Below, in pieces: positions 7,374 to 13,593 of a stretch of DNA of 13,600 nt. A program made the position numbers and the translations under genes. Under the pieces are notes generated by a model that was not told where the DNA came from, did no database searches, and saw only the letters and a program-made list of their open reading frames with translations. This stretch comes from CAZWHE01 sp964633825 (GTDB lineage: Bacteria > Planctomycetota > B15-G4 > CAYZWU01): positions 1 to 13,600 of the forward strand of contig CAZWHE010000111.1 in the NCBI GenBank assembly GCA_964633825.1. Reading direction: 5' to 3'. Numbering within the stretch: the first letter of the stretch is position 1; every line of letters starts with the position of its first letter.

Positions 7374-8129
7374 ATGATACGAAACAAACACATCCTCATA
7401 GCCATTCTGATCGGAGCCTTTTTTCTCGTCTACGCTGATTTCAACCTGGGAGAAGCCGGGTGACGGGGAGGGGGATGTTCCCCGGCGGTAAAGGTTGCCG
7501 CTTTTAAGCGCAGTTTCTCGGACAGGAGCCTCGAGGATCTCAGGGAGGCCATGAAAACCCGGGAAAAACTCGGTGACGCCGTTGATTCGGCAAAGCCGGT
7601 CCTTATTTATCTGACCGACACCGATCCCAAGCTGGCCAAGAAGATCAACACGTGGGAGCAGGCACAGCTGAGCAAGGACGGGCTGGATATCGCGGTCAAG
7701 GTCTTCGATTGTTACATGGTCGATCTGAATTCCCTTCAAAAGGATGACCCGATTCTTATAAAGCTCGAGCGTGTCAAAGCACCCGGTTTTTACACATTCC
7801 ACCGCGGTCAGCATCTCTATCGCGCAGAGGGAATGCCAAAATCGAATGCCATATTCTCAGCTCTAAAAAAGACGGTGACCAAGGTCTACAGGATCAAGCT
7901 CGATAAAATCGTCAAGCAAGTGCTTGAAATCAGAAAGGTCGTGGAAAAGATCGAAGCACGTAAATCCCTTCTGGAACAAAAGATGGCACGCCTCAAAGAG
8001 GGCGCCAAGGAGCGTGACAAGGTCATGGCCGAGATGGACGCTCTCCTTGAAAAAGAAAAAGCCCTCAAAGAGAAAGAAAACGCGATTCTCGACTTGGCAA
8101 ATGAAGGAGATAAAGTCTCGAAAAGTTAA
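7374..8129 (+). CDS. exported thioredoxin-fold/coiled-coil protein with one in-frame UGA (candidate selenoprotein or interrupted gene)
   Basis: From ATG 7374 (good SD) the frame encodes a signal peptide (MIRNKHILIAILIGAFFLVY, likely cleavage V-Y-A21/D22), then meets UGA at codon 30 (7461-7463), then stays open to TAA 8129. The whole would be 251 residues. Right after the UGA comes RGGGCSPAV, giving U30-x4-C35. A helix follows, then a thioredoxin-like fold: strand KPVLIYL (74-80) and VKAPGFYTFHRGQ, whose Pro137 matches the cis-Pro region of thioredoxin. The usual CxxC site is replaced by TDTDPK. Residues about 174-240 form a charged coiled coil. Three readings: Sec insertion at UGA; a nonsense mutation or sequencing error; or initiation at ATG 7551, giving a 192-aa cytosolic protein. 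The last has an SD only 2 bases away and would discard a good signal peptide in the same frame. UGA is a normal stop in neighbouring genes. The conservative annotation is 7551-8129. Confidence 0.6.
7485..7501 (+). promoter_or_regulatory. SECIS-like hairpin 28 nt after the in-frame UGA (or attenuator)
   Basis: GCGGTAA (7485-7491) pairs with TTGCCGC (7495-7501): 7 base pairs with one G-U, loop AGG (7492-7494). Bacterial SECIS elements lie within the coding region just after UGA, with the apical loop roughly 16-37 nt away and a G in the first two loop positions. This hairpin meets those points. It is followed by TTTT (7502-7505), so a weak intrinsic terminator is the alternative. A competing CGGGGA/TCCCCG stem lies at 7464-7484. 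Confidence 0.38.
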
Positions 8130-8136
8130 ATATTTT

Positions 8137-8145
8137 TGATACAAT
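8137..8145 (+). promoter_or_regulatory. possible extended -10 promoter (TGATACAAT) just after the thioredoxin-fold gene
   Basis: TG-A-TACAAT starts 8 bases after the stop codon in an AT-rich run. TACAAT differs from TATAAT at one base, and the TG dinucleotide is correctly placed. No -35 is visible. A start near 8152 would give a transcript of about 90 bases ending at the terminator at 8218-8243. Confidence 0.3.
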
Positions 8146-8151
8146 TTAGAT

Positions 8152-8243
8152 ATTCGCTCCGGCGCCGGAATCTTCGGATAGACCATTTAGAGACCTTCGC
8201 CCGGAGAGGGACAAAAGGGCGTCGATGAAATGACGCCTTTTTT
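8152..8243 (+). ncRNA. possible small RNA or structured 3' UTR
   Basis: No open frame of note crosses this GC-rich stretch, yet it can fold well. CTCCGG (8157-8162) pairs with CCGGAG (8201-8206) as an outer stem. Inside it, CCGGA (8165-8169) pairs with TTCGG (8173-8177) around a 3-base loop. A terminator hairpin closes the transcript. A 12-base perfect palindrome (TCCGGCGCCGGA, 8158-8169) overlaps the 5' side and offers an alternative fold. I matched it to no known riboswitch or sRNA. It could equally be only the 3' UTR of the upstream gene. Confidence 0.28.
8218..8243 (+). terminator. rho-independent terminator
   Basis: GGCGTC (8218-8223), an 8-base loop and GACGCC (8232-8237) form a perfect 6-bp GC-rich stem followed by six T (8238-8243). 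Four A bases precede the stem after one extra G and could extend pairing to the T-tract. It ends transcription from the thioredoxin-fold gene, or from a small RNA, and insulates the carboxypeptidase gene. Confidence 0.88.
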
Positions 8244-8295
8244 GTCGGCTCTGTCTGTCGATTGGACAGTGCCTGAAGATTGAAGCCCTGATTCA

Positions 8296-8330
8296 ATTAA
8301 AGCCTACATTATTAAAGCTTACAATTAAGG
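8296..8330 (+). repeat. short direct repeats in the leader of the carboxypeptidase gene
   Basis: ATTAAAGCCTACA (8296-8308) and ATTAAAGCTTACA (8311-8323) differ at one base and start 15 bases apart. A third partial copy, ATTAAGG (8324-8330), runs into the Shine-Dalgarno AAGGAG (8327-8332), which sits 7 bases before ATG 8340. Regulator half-sites or replication slippage could explain them. The promoter of the gene must lie in or just before this stretch; I see no convincing -35/-10 pair. Confidence 0.4.
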
Positions 8331-8339
8331 AGATCAGAC

Positions 8340-10115
8340 ATGACCGCTTCGAAGAAACTCCTCTTTCTGGGTCTTCTCTTCCTTCTCTTTGCAGCCCCGG
8401 CTTTCGGCAAGGGAGAGATGCGCTATCGAGCAGTGATTCCGTCGTCCGATCCGGACCGGCTCCTTCGTGTTCTCGAGAGAGCTGATTTCGATGTGGCCGG
8501 GAAGGATCCTATCACCGGGAGCGTTGAGGTGATCGTATCCGCATCGGAGCTGAAGCGCCTTGTCGACATGGGACTCGACCCGACGATCAAAGGCTCTTCC
8601 AGGCCGGGGGGCGAGCGTTCCATTCCCACGGGGTACCACGATTTCACCACCATCGTTTCCATGATGAACGACTGGGCGAACAACAACCCCACGTTCGTCG
8701 ACATGGTCGATATCGGCATGAAGTACGGGACGGGCAACACCTATGAAGATCGCCCTCTCTATGCTCTGAAGATCTCGGACAACGTGACGGTTGACGAAAA
8801 CGAGCCCAACATTCTTATCGTCAGCAACCACCACGCCCGCGAGATCGTGACGCCCGAGCTGGCGCTCCATATCATCGGCGAGCTGGTCGATAACTACGGC
8901 ACGGACCCCGACACCACACGATGGATCGACAACAACGAGATATGGATCGCCCCGGTCTGGAACCCGGACGGCCTCGTCTACTGCTGGACCGTCTACGACT
9001 ACTGGCGAAAGAACCGCAACTACGCCGGAAGCGGCTACTACGGCATCGACCTGAACCGGAACTACCCCTACGGCTGGTACGGACCCTATTCGGGAAGCAC
9101 CTGGCCCGGCAGCGACACTTACAAGGGCCCGTCCCCCGCTTCGGAGCAGGAAACCAAGGCGCTGATGGCCTGGGCCCGCGATCGCCACTTCGCCAAGTCC
9201 CTCGACTTCCACAGCTACGGCCGGGAGGTTCTCTATACCTACTACCTCTCTTCCTCCTTTCCGTCGGCTCTCGAGACCTGGTTCCGGAACAAGGCCATCG
9301 CTTTCTCGCAGGAGCTCGGTTATGCAGGCGATTACCGGAAACCGTCGGCCGAGGGCGAGCATTACCAGTGGGAGCTGAACGAACTCGGCGCCTTCTCCTA
9401 TCTCGTGGAAACGCACTACGATTTCCAGCCGTCTTACAGCTCGGCCGTCGCAGAGGCCCAGCTCATCTATCCCGGAGTCCAGTGGTTCATCGATCACGAG
9501 ATTCCGCTTCAGGGGCACGTGACCGAAGCCCGGACGGGCGCCCCCCTTGTTGCCGATATCGACATCGCCGGCATCACTTATACAGAGGGCGAGATCAGGC
9601 AGAGCGAAAGCCGCTTCGGCCGCTTTCACTATTTCCTTCCCCCAGGCACTTATAATGTGACATTCTCGGCAACGGGATACACGCCGCGGACGGTTCAGGT
9701 GACGGTCAATGCGGACGAGTCCACTGTTCTCGAGACACAGCTCGGCACCGATCCCGTGCTCACCGTGACCGGCCGCGTTGCGCCGGGAGAGACGCTCGAC
9801 CTCAGCTTCGATTGGCCCGCGGGGGCGGGAGAGAACTTTATCAACGGCGTCTCCCTGATCAACACGGGGCACACGTTCAACAACGGCGTGTTCTATCCGA
9901 TCGGAGTCGATACGATTCTCAAGAATACGGCGGGGAATCTGCCCGGCTGGTCGGGCGTTCTCGACGGCTCGGGCCATGCCTCGGCGGTTCTCGATATTCC
10001 CAATGACCCCGGCCTGGCCGGAACACTTTTCTACATGGCGTGGTTCGCTTACGTGAGCCAGCCCCTGCAGCCCTCGGAATCGTCGGCCGCTGTCACTCTG
10101 ATCATCGAGCCCTAA
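8340..10115 (+). CDS. secreted M14-family zinc carboxypeptidase with C-terminal beta domains
   Basis: The 591-residue exported protease should cleave C-terminal residues from peptides outside the cytoplasm. A signal peptide (KKLLFLGLLFLLFAAPAFG, about 1-23) leads into a short propeptide-like region (about 27-95) and an M14 catalytic domain (about 98-388). The active site looks complete by comparison with carboxypeptidase A/T: zinc ligands H165 and E168 in HHAREIVTPE, the third ligand H291 in DFHSYG, the arginines in HARE and WRKNRN, the carboxylate-binding N239-R240 in GIDLNRNYP, and the catalytic E357 in LVETHYDF. A transthyretin-like regulatory domain (about 389-466, with PPGTYNVTFSATGYTPRTV) and a last beta domain of unknown type (about 470-591) follow. 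A perfect SD supports the start. It is transcribed separately, after a terminator. Its last 14 bases overlap the convergent TPR gene. Confidence 0.95.
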   Translation: MTASKKLLFLGLLFLLFAAPAFGKGEMRYRAVIPSSDPDRLLRVLERADFDVAGKDPITGSVEVIVSASELKRLVDMGLDPTIKGSSRPGGERSIPTGYHDFTTIVSMMNDWANNNPTFVDMVDIGMKYGTGNTYEDRPLYALKISDNVTVDENEPNILIVSNHHAREIVTPELALHIIGELVDNYGTDPDTTRWIDNNEIWIAPVWNPDGLVYCWTVYDYWRKNRNYAGSGYYGIDLNRNYPYGWYGPYSGSTWPGSDTYKGPSPASEQETKALMAWARDRHFAKSLDFHSYGREVLYTYYLSSSFPSALETWFRNKAIAFSQELGYAGDYRKPSAEGEHYQWELNELGAFSYLVETHYDFQPSYSSAVAEAQLIYPGVQWFIDHEIPLQGHVTEARTGAPLVADIDIAGITYTEGEIRQSESRFGRFHYFLPPGTYNVTFSATGYTPRTVQVTVNADESTVLETQLGTDPVLTVTGRVAPGETLDLSFDWPAGAGENFINGVSLINTGHTFNNGVFYPIGVDTILKNTAGNLPGWSGVLDGSGHASAVLDIPNDPGLAGTLFYMAWFAYVSQPLQPSESSAAVTLIIEP

Positions 10116-11826
10116 CGCGGAAACCCGCTCTGAAGCCCTCCACATCCTCGCGAAGGCCCGGGTCGAGCTCGACGGCCTTCTCGAGGCTCCCGAGGGCTTC
10201 TTCTCTTTTCCCCAGGTGGTAGAGGGAAACTCCCAGAGCGTAATGTGCGTCCGGAGAGTCGGGCTTCAGCTCGAGCGCGCGGCGTGCTTTGTCGAGAGCT
10301 TCTTTGTACCGGCCCTGGAGACCTGCAATGAAGGAAAGGTTCAGGTGCGCTTCCCACATCCCGGGATCGAGACGGATCGCTTTGCGGCAGAAGACCTCGG
10401 CTTCGGAGCACCGGCCTTCGAGGCGCAGAAGGAAAGCGATGTTGTTGAGAGCGCCGGCGTGGCTCGGCTCGAGCTCGATCGTTCGCTTGTAGCATTCCAT
10501 GGCCTCTGCGTTATCCCCCGTCTCGCGGAAAGCGAGGCCGAGGTTGTACCAGGCGAGAGGGGCTTCGGGATGTTTCGCGGTCACGTCTTCCCAGAGAGCT
10601 CGGGAACTGCGCCAGACGGCGCACCGGTTGTGTGCGGCCGCACCGAGGGCTGAGAAAAGGGCCGCCCCAGCGAGCAGGAACACCGCTGCCGGGAGCGCTC
10701 CTCTTTTCCGGAGGGACCGGACGAGAAAAGCAGCGAGGCAGCCCGCCGGAAGGAGCAGACCGAAGAAAGAGATATATGTGTAGCGGTCGGCGGCAGCGGC
10801 GTTTCCCACGGGTACGATCTTGAGCACGGGAAGAAGGGTGACGAGGAAAAAGAGAACGCCGAAAAGGGTTGGGCGCGAGGTTTTTCCGAACCGATAGACA
10901 GCCCATCCCCCGAGGACGAGACCGAACAGCGGAACAAGAAATTGCGGCTCGAAAAGGCCGATCTTTTCAGGGTAGGGATAGAAAGCCGAGAGGTTCACGG
11001 GCATGACCAGCTTTGCGATGTAAAAAACAATTCCCCGGGCGGCGATAAGCAGGTTGGATGAAATGCCGAGGGTCCCCGGCGAGGGCATGGCTTCCTGTTG
11101 GGCCAGGCAGGTCAAAACCGCGACAAGGGCGGCAAGGAAAAAAAAGGGAGTCTTCTCGTAAACGAGCCGGAACGACCATCGCCGCCCAACGAGAAAATCC
11201 TGGAGGAGCAGAACGAAGGGAAGAGTGATTGTGATCGGTTTGGAGGCGAGGGCGAGAACAAAGGCGGCAAGAGAGAGAAAATATCCGCTCCGTGACGGGC
11301 GCCCGCGGTGGTTGTGGTAAAGAAACATGGCAGCAAAGAAAAAGAGCGCTGCCAGGAGATCCTTTCGCGCCGACACCCATGCCACGGATTCGACGTGCAC
11401 GGGATGCAGGCCGAAAAGAAGCGCTCCGAAAAGGGCGCCCCAGGCGCCGCCGTCCGTCCGGCCGAAATCGCCGGCCGGACGGCCGCCGAGCCCGAGCCGC
11501 CGAAGCAGGAAATAGACGAGCCAGCAATTCAGCACATGAATGACGAGCGAAGTCCGGTGAAAAAAGAAAGGATCGGGGATTCCGGCCGCTTCCGGCTGAC
11601 CGGCCGCTTCCGGCTGTCCAGCCGCATAGTCAATCGCCAGAGAGAGGAGGGTGAGCGGACCCTGTGCGCTCTCCAGTCCGGCCATGCAGGCTTCGCCCAT
11701 GTTGTCGGGCGGAATCTTCCGGATCGCTGTGTTGTTCAGAACAAGGTCGTCGTCGTCCCAATTGGTAAAGCCGTTGTCGAGGGTGGTGGTGAAAGCGGCC
11801 GTGACAGCGGCCGCAATGATTGCCAT
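10102..11826 (-). CDS. TMTC-like polytopic membrane glycosyltransferase (GT-C type) with four TPR repeats
   Basis: The product is about 574 aa. The N-terminal two thirds hold roughly ten hydrophobic helices. The first is followed by NGFTNWDDDDLVLNN, the acidic first-loop signature of GT-C enzymes, and later by FGLHPVHVESVAWVSARKDLL, the hallmark of the TMTC/DUF1736 group. Residues about 423-558 form four 34-residue TPRs (for example AWYNLGLAFRETGDNAEAMECYKRTIELEP). Eukaryotic TMTC proteins transfer mannose to protein from a lipid-linked donor; bacterial members are little studied, so a protein or peptide O-glycosylation role is inference. The start is uncertain. ATG 11826 has no SD, while AAGGAG (minus strand, 11863-11858) is 10 bases ahead of an in-frame ATT at 11847, which would add basic residues before helix 1. 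An 18-bp tandem duplication lies in an early loop. The gene is divergent from the SMR-type gene and convergent with the carboxypeptidase. Confidence 0.88.
   Translation of the reverse strand: MAIIAAAVTAAFTTTLDNGFTNWDDDDLVLNNTAIRKIPPDNMGEACMAGLESAQGPLTLLSLAIDYAAGQPEAAGQPEAAGIPDPFFFHRTSLVIHVLNCWLVYFLLRRLGLGGRPAGDFGRTDGGAWGALFGALLFGLHPVHVESVAWVSARKDLLAALFFFAAMFLYHNHRGRPSRSGYFLSLAAFVLALASKPITITLPFVLLLQDFLVGRRWSFRLVYEKTPFFFLAALVAVLTCLAQQEAMPSPGTLGISSNLLIAARGIVFYIAKLVMPVNLSAFYPYPEKIGLFEPQFLVPLFGLVLGGWAVYRFGKTSRPTLFGVLFFLVTLLPVLKIVPVGNAAAADRYTYISFFGLLLPAGCLAAFLVRSLRKRGALPAAVFLLAGAALFSALGAAAHNRCAVWRSSRALWEDVTAKHPEAPLAWYNLGLAFRETGDNAEAMECYKRTIELEPSHAGALNNIAFLLRLEGRCSEAEVFCRKAIRLDPGMWEAHLNLSFIAGLQGRYKEALDKARRALELKPDSPDAHYALGVSLYHLGKREEALGSLEKAVELDPGLREDVEGFRAGFRVRAR
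11582..11617. repeat. 18-bp tandem duplication inside the TPR glycosyltransferase gene
   Basis: Two adjacent 18-base copies (11582-11599 and 11600-11617) differ only at the final base. They encode AAGQPE twice in a loop after the first predicted helix. Being a multiple of three, the change keeps the frame and is probably a slippage product of variable length. Confidence 0.8.
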
Positions 11827-11887
11827 TCGGATCAGGGATCGGGTAATAACGATCTCGCTCCTTATCAGAACAGTCGAGTTCCGATCG

Positions 11888-11917
11888 TTGTCGCTTTCTT
11901 TCAAAAACACTATGATA
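11888..11917. promoter_or_regulatory. candidate divergent promoter between the TPR and SMR genes
   Basis: On the plus strand, TTGTCG (11888-11893), a 17-base spacer and TATGAT (11911-11916) would start transcription about 25-30 bases before the SMR ATG. On the minus strand, TATCAT (11917-11912) overlaps it almost completely, so one symmetric -10 (TATGATA) could serve both genes. The minus-strand -35 is poor. The rest of the 123-base gap holds the SD of each gene and nothing else I can support. Confidence 0.4.
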
Positions 11918-11949
11918 GAATGGGACGAAATGAAAGAACAGGAGAAGAG

Positions 11950-12309
11950 ATGAGAGAGTACATTTTTCTGATCCTGGCGCTGCTGCTGAACGCGTCGGCC
12001 AATATTTTGATCAAGCTGGCTGCATCGAAAACGGAAGGCCTGCAGGCCGGGATCGGCGGAGTTCTCACCACGTACTTGTCGCCCTGGTTTATAGGCGGGA
12101 TCGTCTGCTTCGGATTGAACCTTCTCGCTTATACACTGGCGCTCAAGGTGATTCCCCTTGTTGTGGCTTATCCGATCATGGTGGGAACGGGATACCTGAT
12201 CATGGTTTTCGTGGCGCGGGGCTTCCTCGGGGAGTCTCTCACCTGGATCCAGGGGATCGGCGCGGTCCTGATCCTGATCGGTCTCGTGCTGATCGTTCCG
12301 AGGGGATAA
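11950..12309 (+). CDS. four-helix SMR/EamA-like small membrane transporter (ArnE/F-like variant)
   Basis: The 119-residue protein has four predicted membrane helices and the small-multidrug-resistance layout: helix 1 YIFLILALLLNASANILIK, helix 2 around FIGGIVCFGLNLLAYTLALK, the IPLVVAYPIMVGTGYLI loop and helix, and a last helix ending in IGLVLIVPRG. AGGAG (11940-11944) lies 5 bases before the ATG. The essential Glu14 of EmrE-type antiporters is replaced by Asn14, so proton-coupled drug export of the EmrE kind is unlikely. ArnE/ArnF, subunits that flip undecaprenyl-phosphate-linked aminoarabinose, have the same plan and also lack this Glu. With a lipid-linked-sugar glycosyltransferase divergent from it, a sugar-lipid flippase role is a fair hypothesis, not shown. 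The next gene begins directly after the stop. Confidence 0.85.
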   Translation: MREYIFLILALLLNASANILIKLAASKTEGLQAGIGGVLTTYLSPWFIGGIVCFGLNLLAYTLALKVIPLVVAYPIMVGTGYLIMVFVARGFLGESLTWIQGIGAVLILIGLVLIVPRG

Positions 12310-13593
12310 GTGGAAAGAGCCGGGTTGAATGAGAACCAAGGAATGCAAGAGCCCGGCGACGGGCGTTCCGGTGTGGGAATGAAATCGGCGATCGCTCTCG
12401 TTTGCGCCGCAGCAGCGGTTGTTTTTGTCTTATACATTATTTTTGAGATTAATCCTGGAGATCGGTGCGAAGGAATTCCGACCGCCGGCAAAGACCTGCA
12501 GCATGCTTCGGGCGGGATTCGGGAATGGAGCGACGAGCCCGGAAACAAAGAAGAGCCCCGTTCTTCGGAAAAGGAACCCCTCCTTCCCGCAGGAGGACCC
12601 GCTCGCTTTGTTCTTGTCAAAGGGAAGGTGGTGGACCGGAACGGGTCGCCCTTCCCCGATGTGGTTGTCGCTTTTCGCGGCCGTGCCGGGATCCGGGAGG
12701 ATGGGGAATCCTCAGAGGAATCGCTTGCCGCGTTGGACGGGCTTCTGTTGAAAAAGGCGGTGAAGTCCGGTCCCGAAGGCTTGTATGAAACAGCGATTCC
12801 GTCCGGCCGATACCGGCTTTCGGCTCACATCGTTTCACCGAAGCGCAGCCACGGTCTCTGGTTCGAGCCCGAAGAATTGCAGATCCCGGCCGTGAAAGAA
12901 TTCGTCAAGGATATCGTGTTCTCCCTGCCTCTCTGTGAGATCCGCGGGACCGCGCTCCGCGCCGGAGGAGGGCCGATCGAGAACCTGGGGGTGGCGCTCT
13001 GCTCGCAAGAGGGCCGCTTCTTCAGGAGAAGGGGGACGGACCAGCAAGGGAAGTTTTCCTTTCCCCAAATTGCGCCCGGCACGTATCGGCTCCGTTTCGA
13101 ACGGGGGGGGTGCAGCGTGCGCGGCCTACTCTTTCCCTGGCAGATATCGCGCGCCCCGGAAAAAAGCCCGGAACGCTGGCCCGAGGTGCGTGTCGAGGAG
13201 GGAGACCGCGAGATCGTCTACGACCTCACCCTGGCCACGCCGGTCAGGTTGACCGCGTCGGTCGCACCGCCCCAAGGGGGGTGGACGCCCGGGCTCAAGC
13301 TCTGTCTCCTGCAGGCCGAGCCCGTGGTGGACGCCTATCGCATCATTCCGGGGGAAAGCCGGCCCGCCAGAGCGCCCCTTCCGGCCCTTGGACAGAAGTT
13401 TTTTTACAGCTCCCCCATCCGCGAGAAGGGCGATGCGGTTTTTTCGTCGCTCTTTCCCGGAAAATACATTGCCGCAATTCACGGCCTGCCCGACGGACAA
13501 GCCAGGCCGGATCCCCTGATGATTTCGATCGATTCTTTTCCGGAAGAGCAGAAGAAGATATTTCCTTCACTTTTTTATCGAATTTACGATTGA
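12310..13593 (+). CDS. membrane-anchored protein with carboxypeptidase-regulatory-like beta-sandwich domains
   Basis: The 427-residue protein begins at GTG 12310, directly after the TAA of the SMR gene, with GAGGGG (12300-12305) as SD, so the two are likely translated together. ATG 12343 and ATG 12379 are alternatives with poorer SDs. One membrane helix (about 26-45, AIALVCAAAAVVFVLYIIF) anchors it, with the rest outside the cytoplasm after a charged linker. Domain 1 (about 100-196) has VKGKVVDRNGSPFPDVVVAF and IPSGRYRLSAHI. Domain 2 (about 209-265) has IRGTALRAGGGPIENLGVAL, DQQGKFSFPQIAPGTYRLRF. A third, more divergent domain (about 300-410) ends FPGKYIAAIHG. These are the strand pairs of transthyretin-like CarboxypepD_reg/Cna-B modules, usually adhesive or structural. 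No catalytic motif is seen. The role is unknown; context suggests an envelope function. Confidence 0.85.
   Translation: MERAGLNENQGMQEPGDGRSGVGMKSAIALVCAAAAVVFVLYIIFEINPGDRCEGIPTAGKDLQHASGGIREWSDEPGNKEEPRSSEKEPLLPAGGPARFVLVKGKVVDRNGSPFPDVVVAFRGRAGIREDGESSEESLAALDGLLLKKAVKSGPEGLYETAIPSGRYRLSAHIVSPKRSHGLWFEPEELQIPAVKEFVKDIVFSLPLCEIRGTALRAGGGPIENLGVALCSQEGRFFRRRGTDQQGKFSFPQIAPGTYRLRFERGGCSVRGLLFPWQISRAPEKSPERWPEVRVEEGDREIVYDLTLATPVRLTASVAPPQGGWTPGLKLCLLQAEPVVDAYRIIPGESRPARAPLPALGQKFFYSSPIREKGDAVFSSLFPGKYIAAIHGLPDGQARPDPLMISIDSFPEEQKKIFPSLFYRIYD

Noticed and set aside
7374..7463. Stand-alone 29-residue small membrane peptide ending at UGA
   Set aside because: The peptide is a typical signal sequence with a cleavage site and continues in the same frame into a fold-bearing protein, so an independent peptide is the less likely reading, though not excluded.
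8158..8169. 12-base palindrome TCCGGCGCCGGA as an operator or recombination site
   Set aside because: It is GC-rich, has no spacer and lies in a region better explained as RNA structure next to a terminator. No second copy was noticed in the window.
8334..10145. 603-codon open frame antisense to the carboxypeptidase gene
   Set aside because: It exactly shadows a gene with a complete M14 active site. Its translation is Val/Gly/Arg-rich with no motif, as expected from the complement of GC-ending codons.
11308..11949. Upstream in-frame extension of the SMR gene (long open frame to 11308)
   Set aside because: It is antisense to the conserved glycosyltransferase domain. The SD and helix 1 fix the start at 11950, and the extension is Arg/Glu/Lys shadow sequence.
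11827..12348. Long N-terminal extension of the TPR glycosyltransferase across the SMR gene
   Set aside because: The extension is His/Gln/Asp-rich antisense to a clear membrane protein with its own SD, whereas GT-C proteins begin at helix 1.
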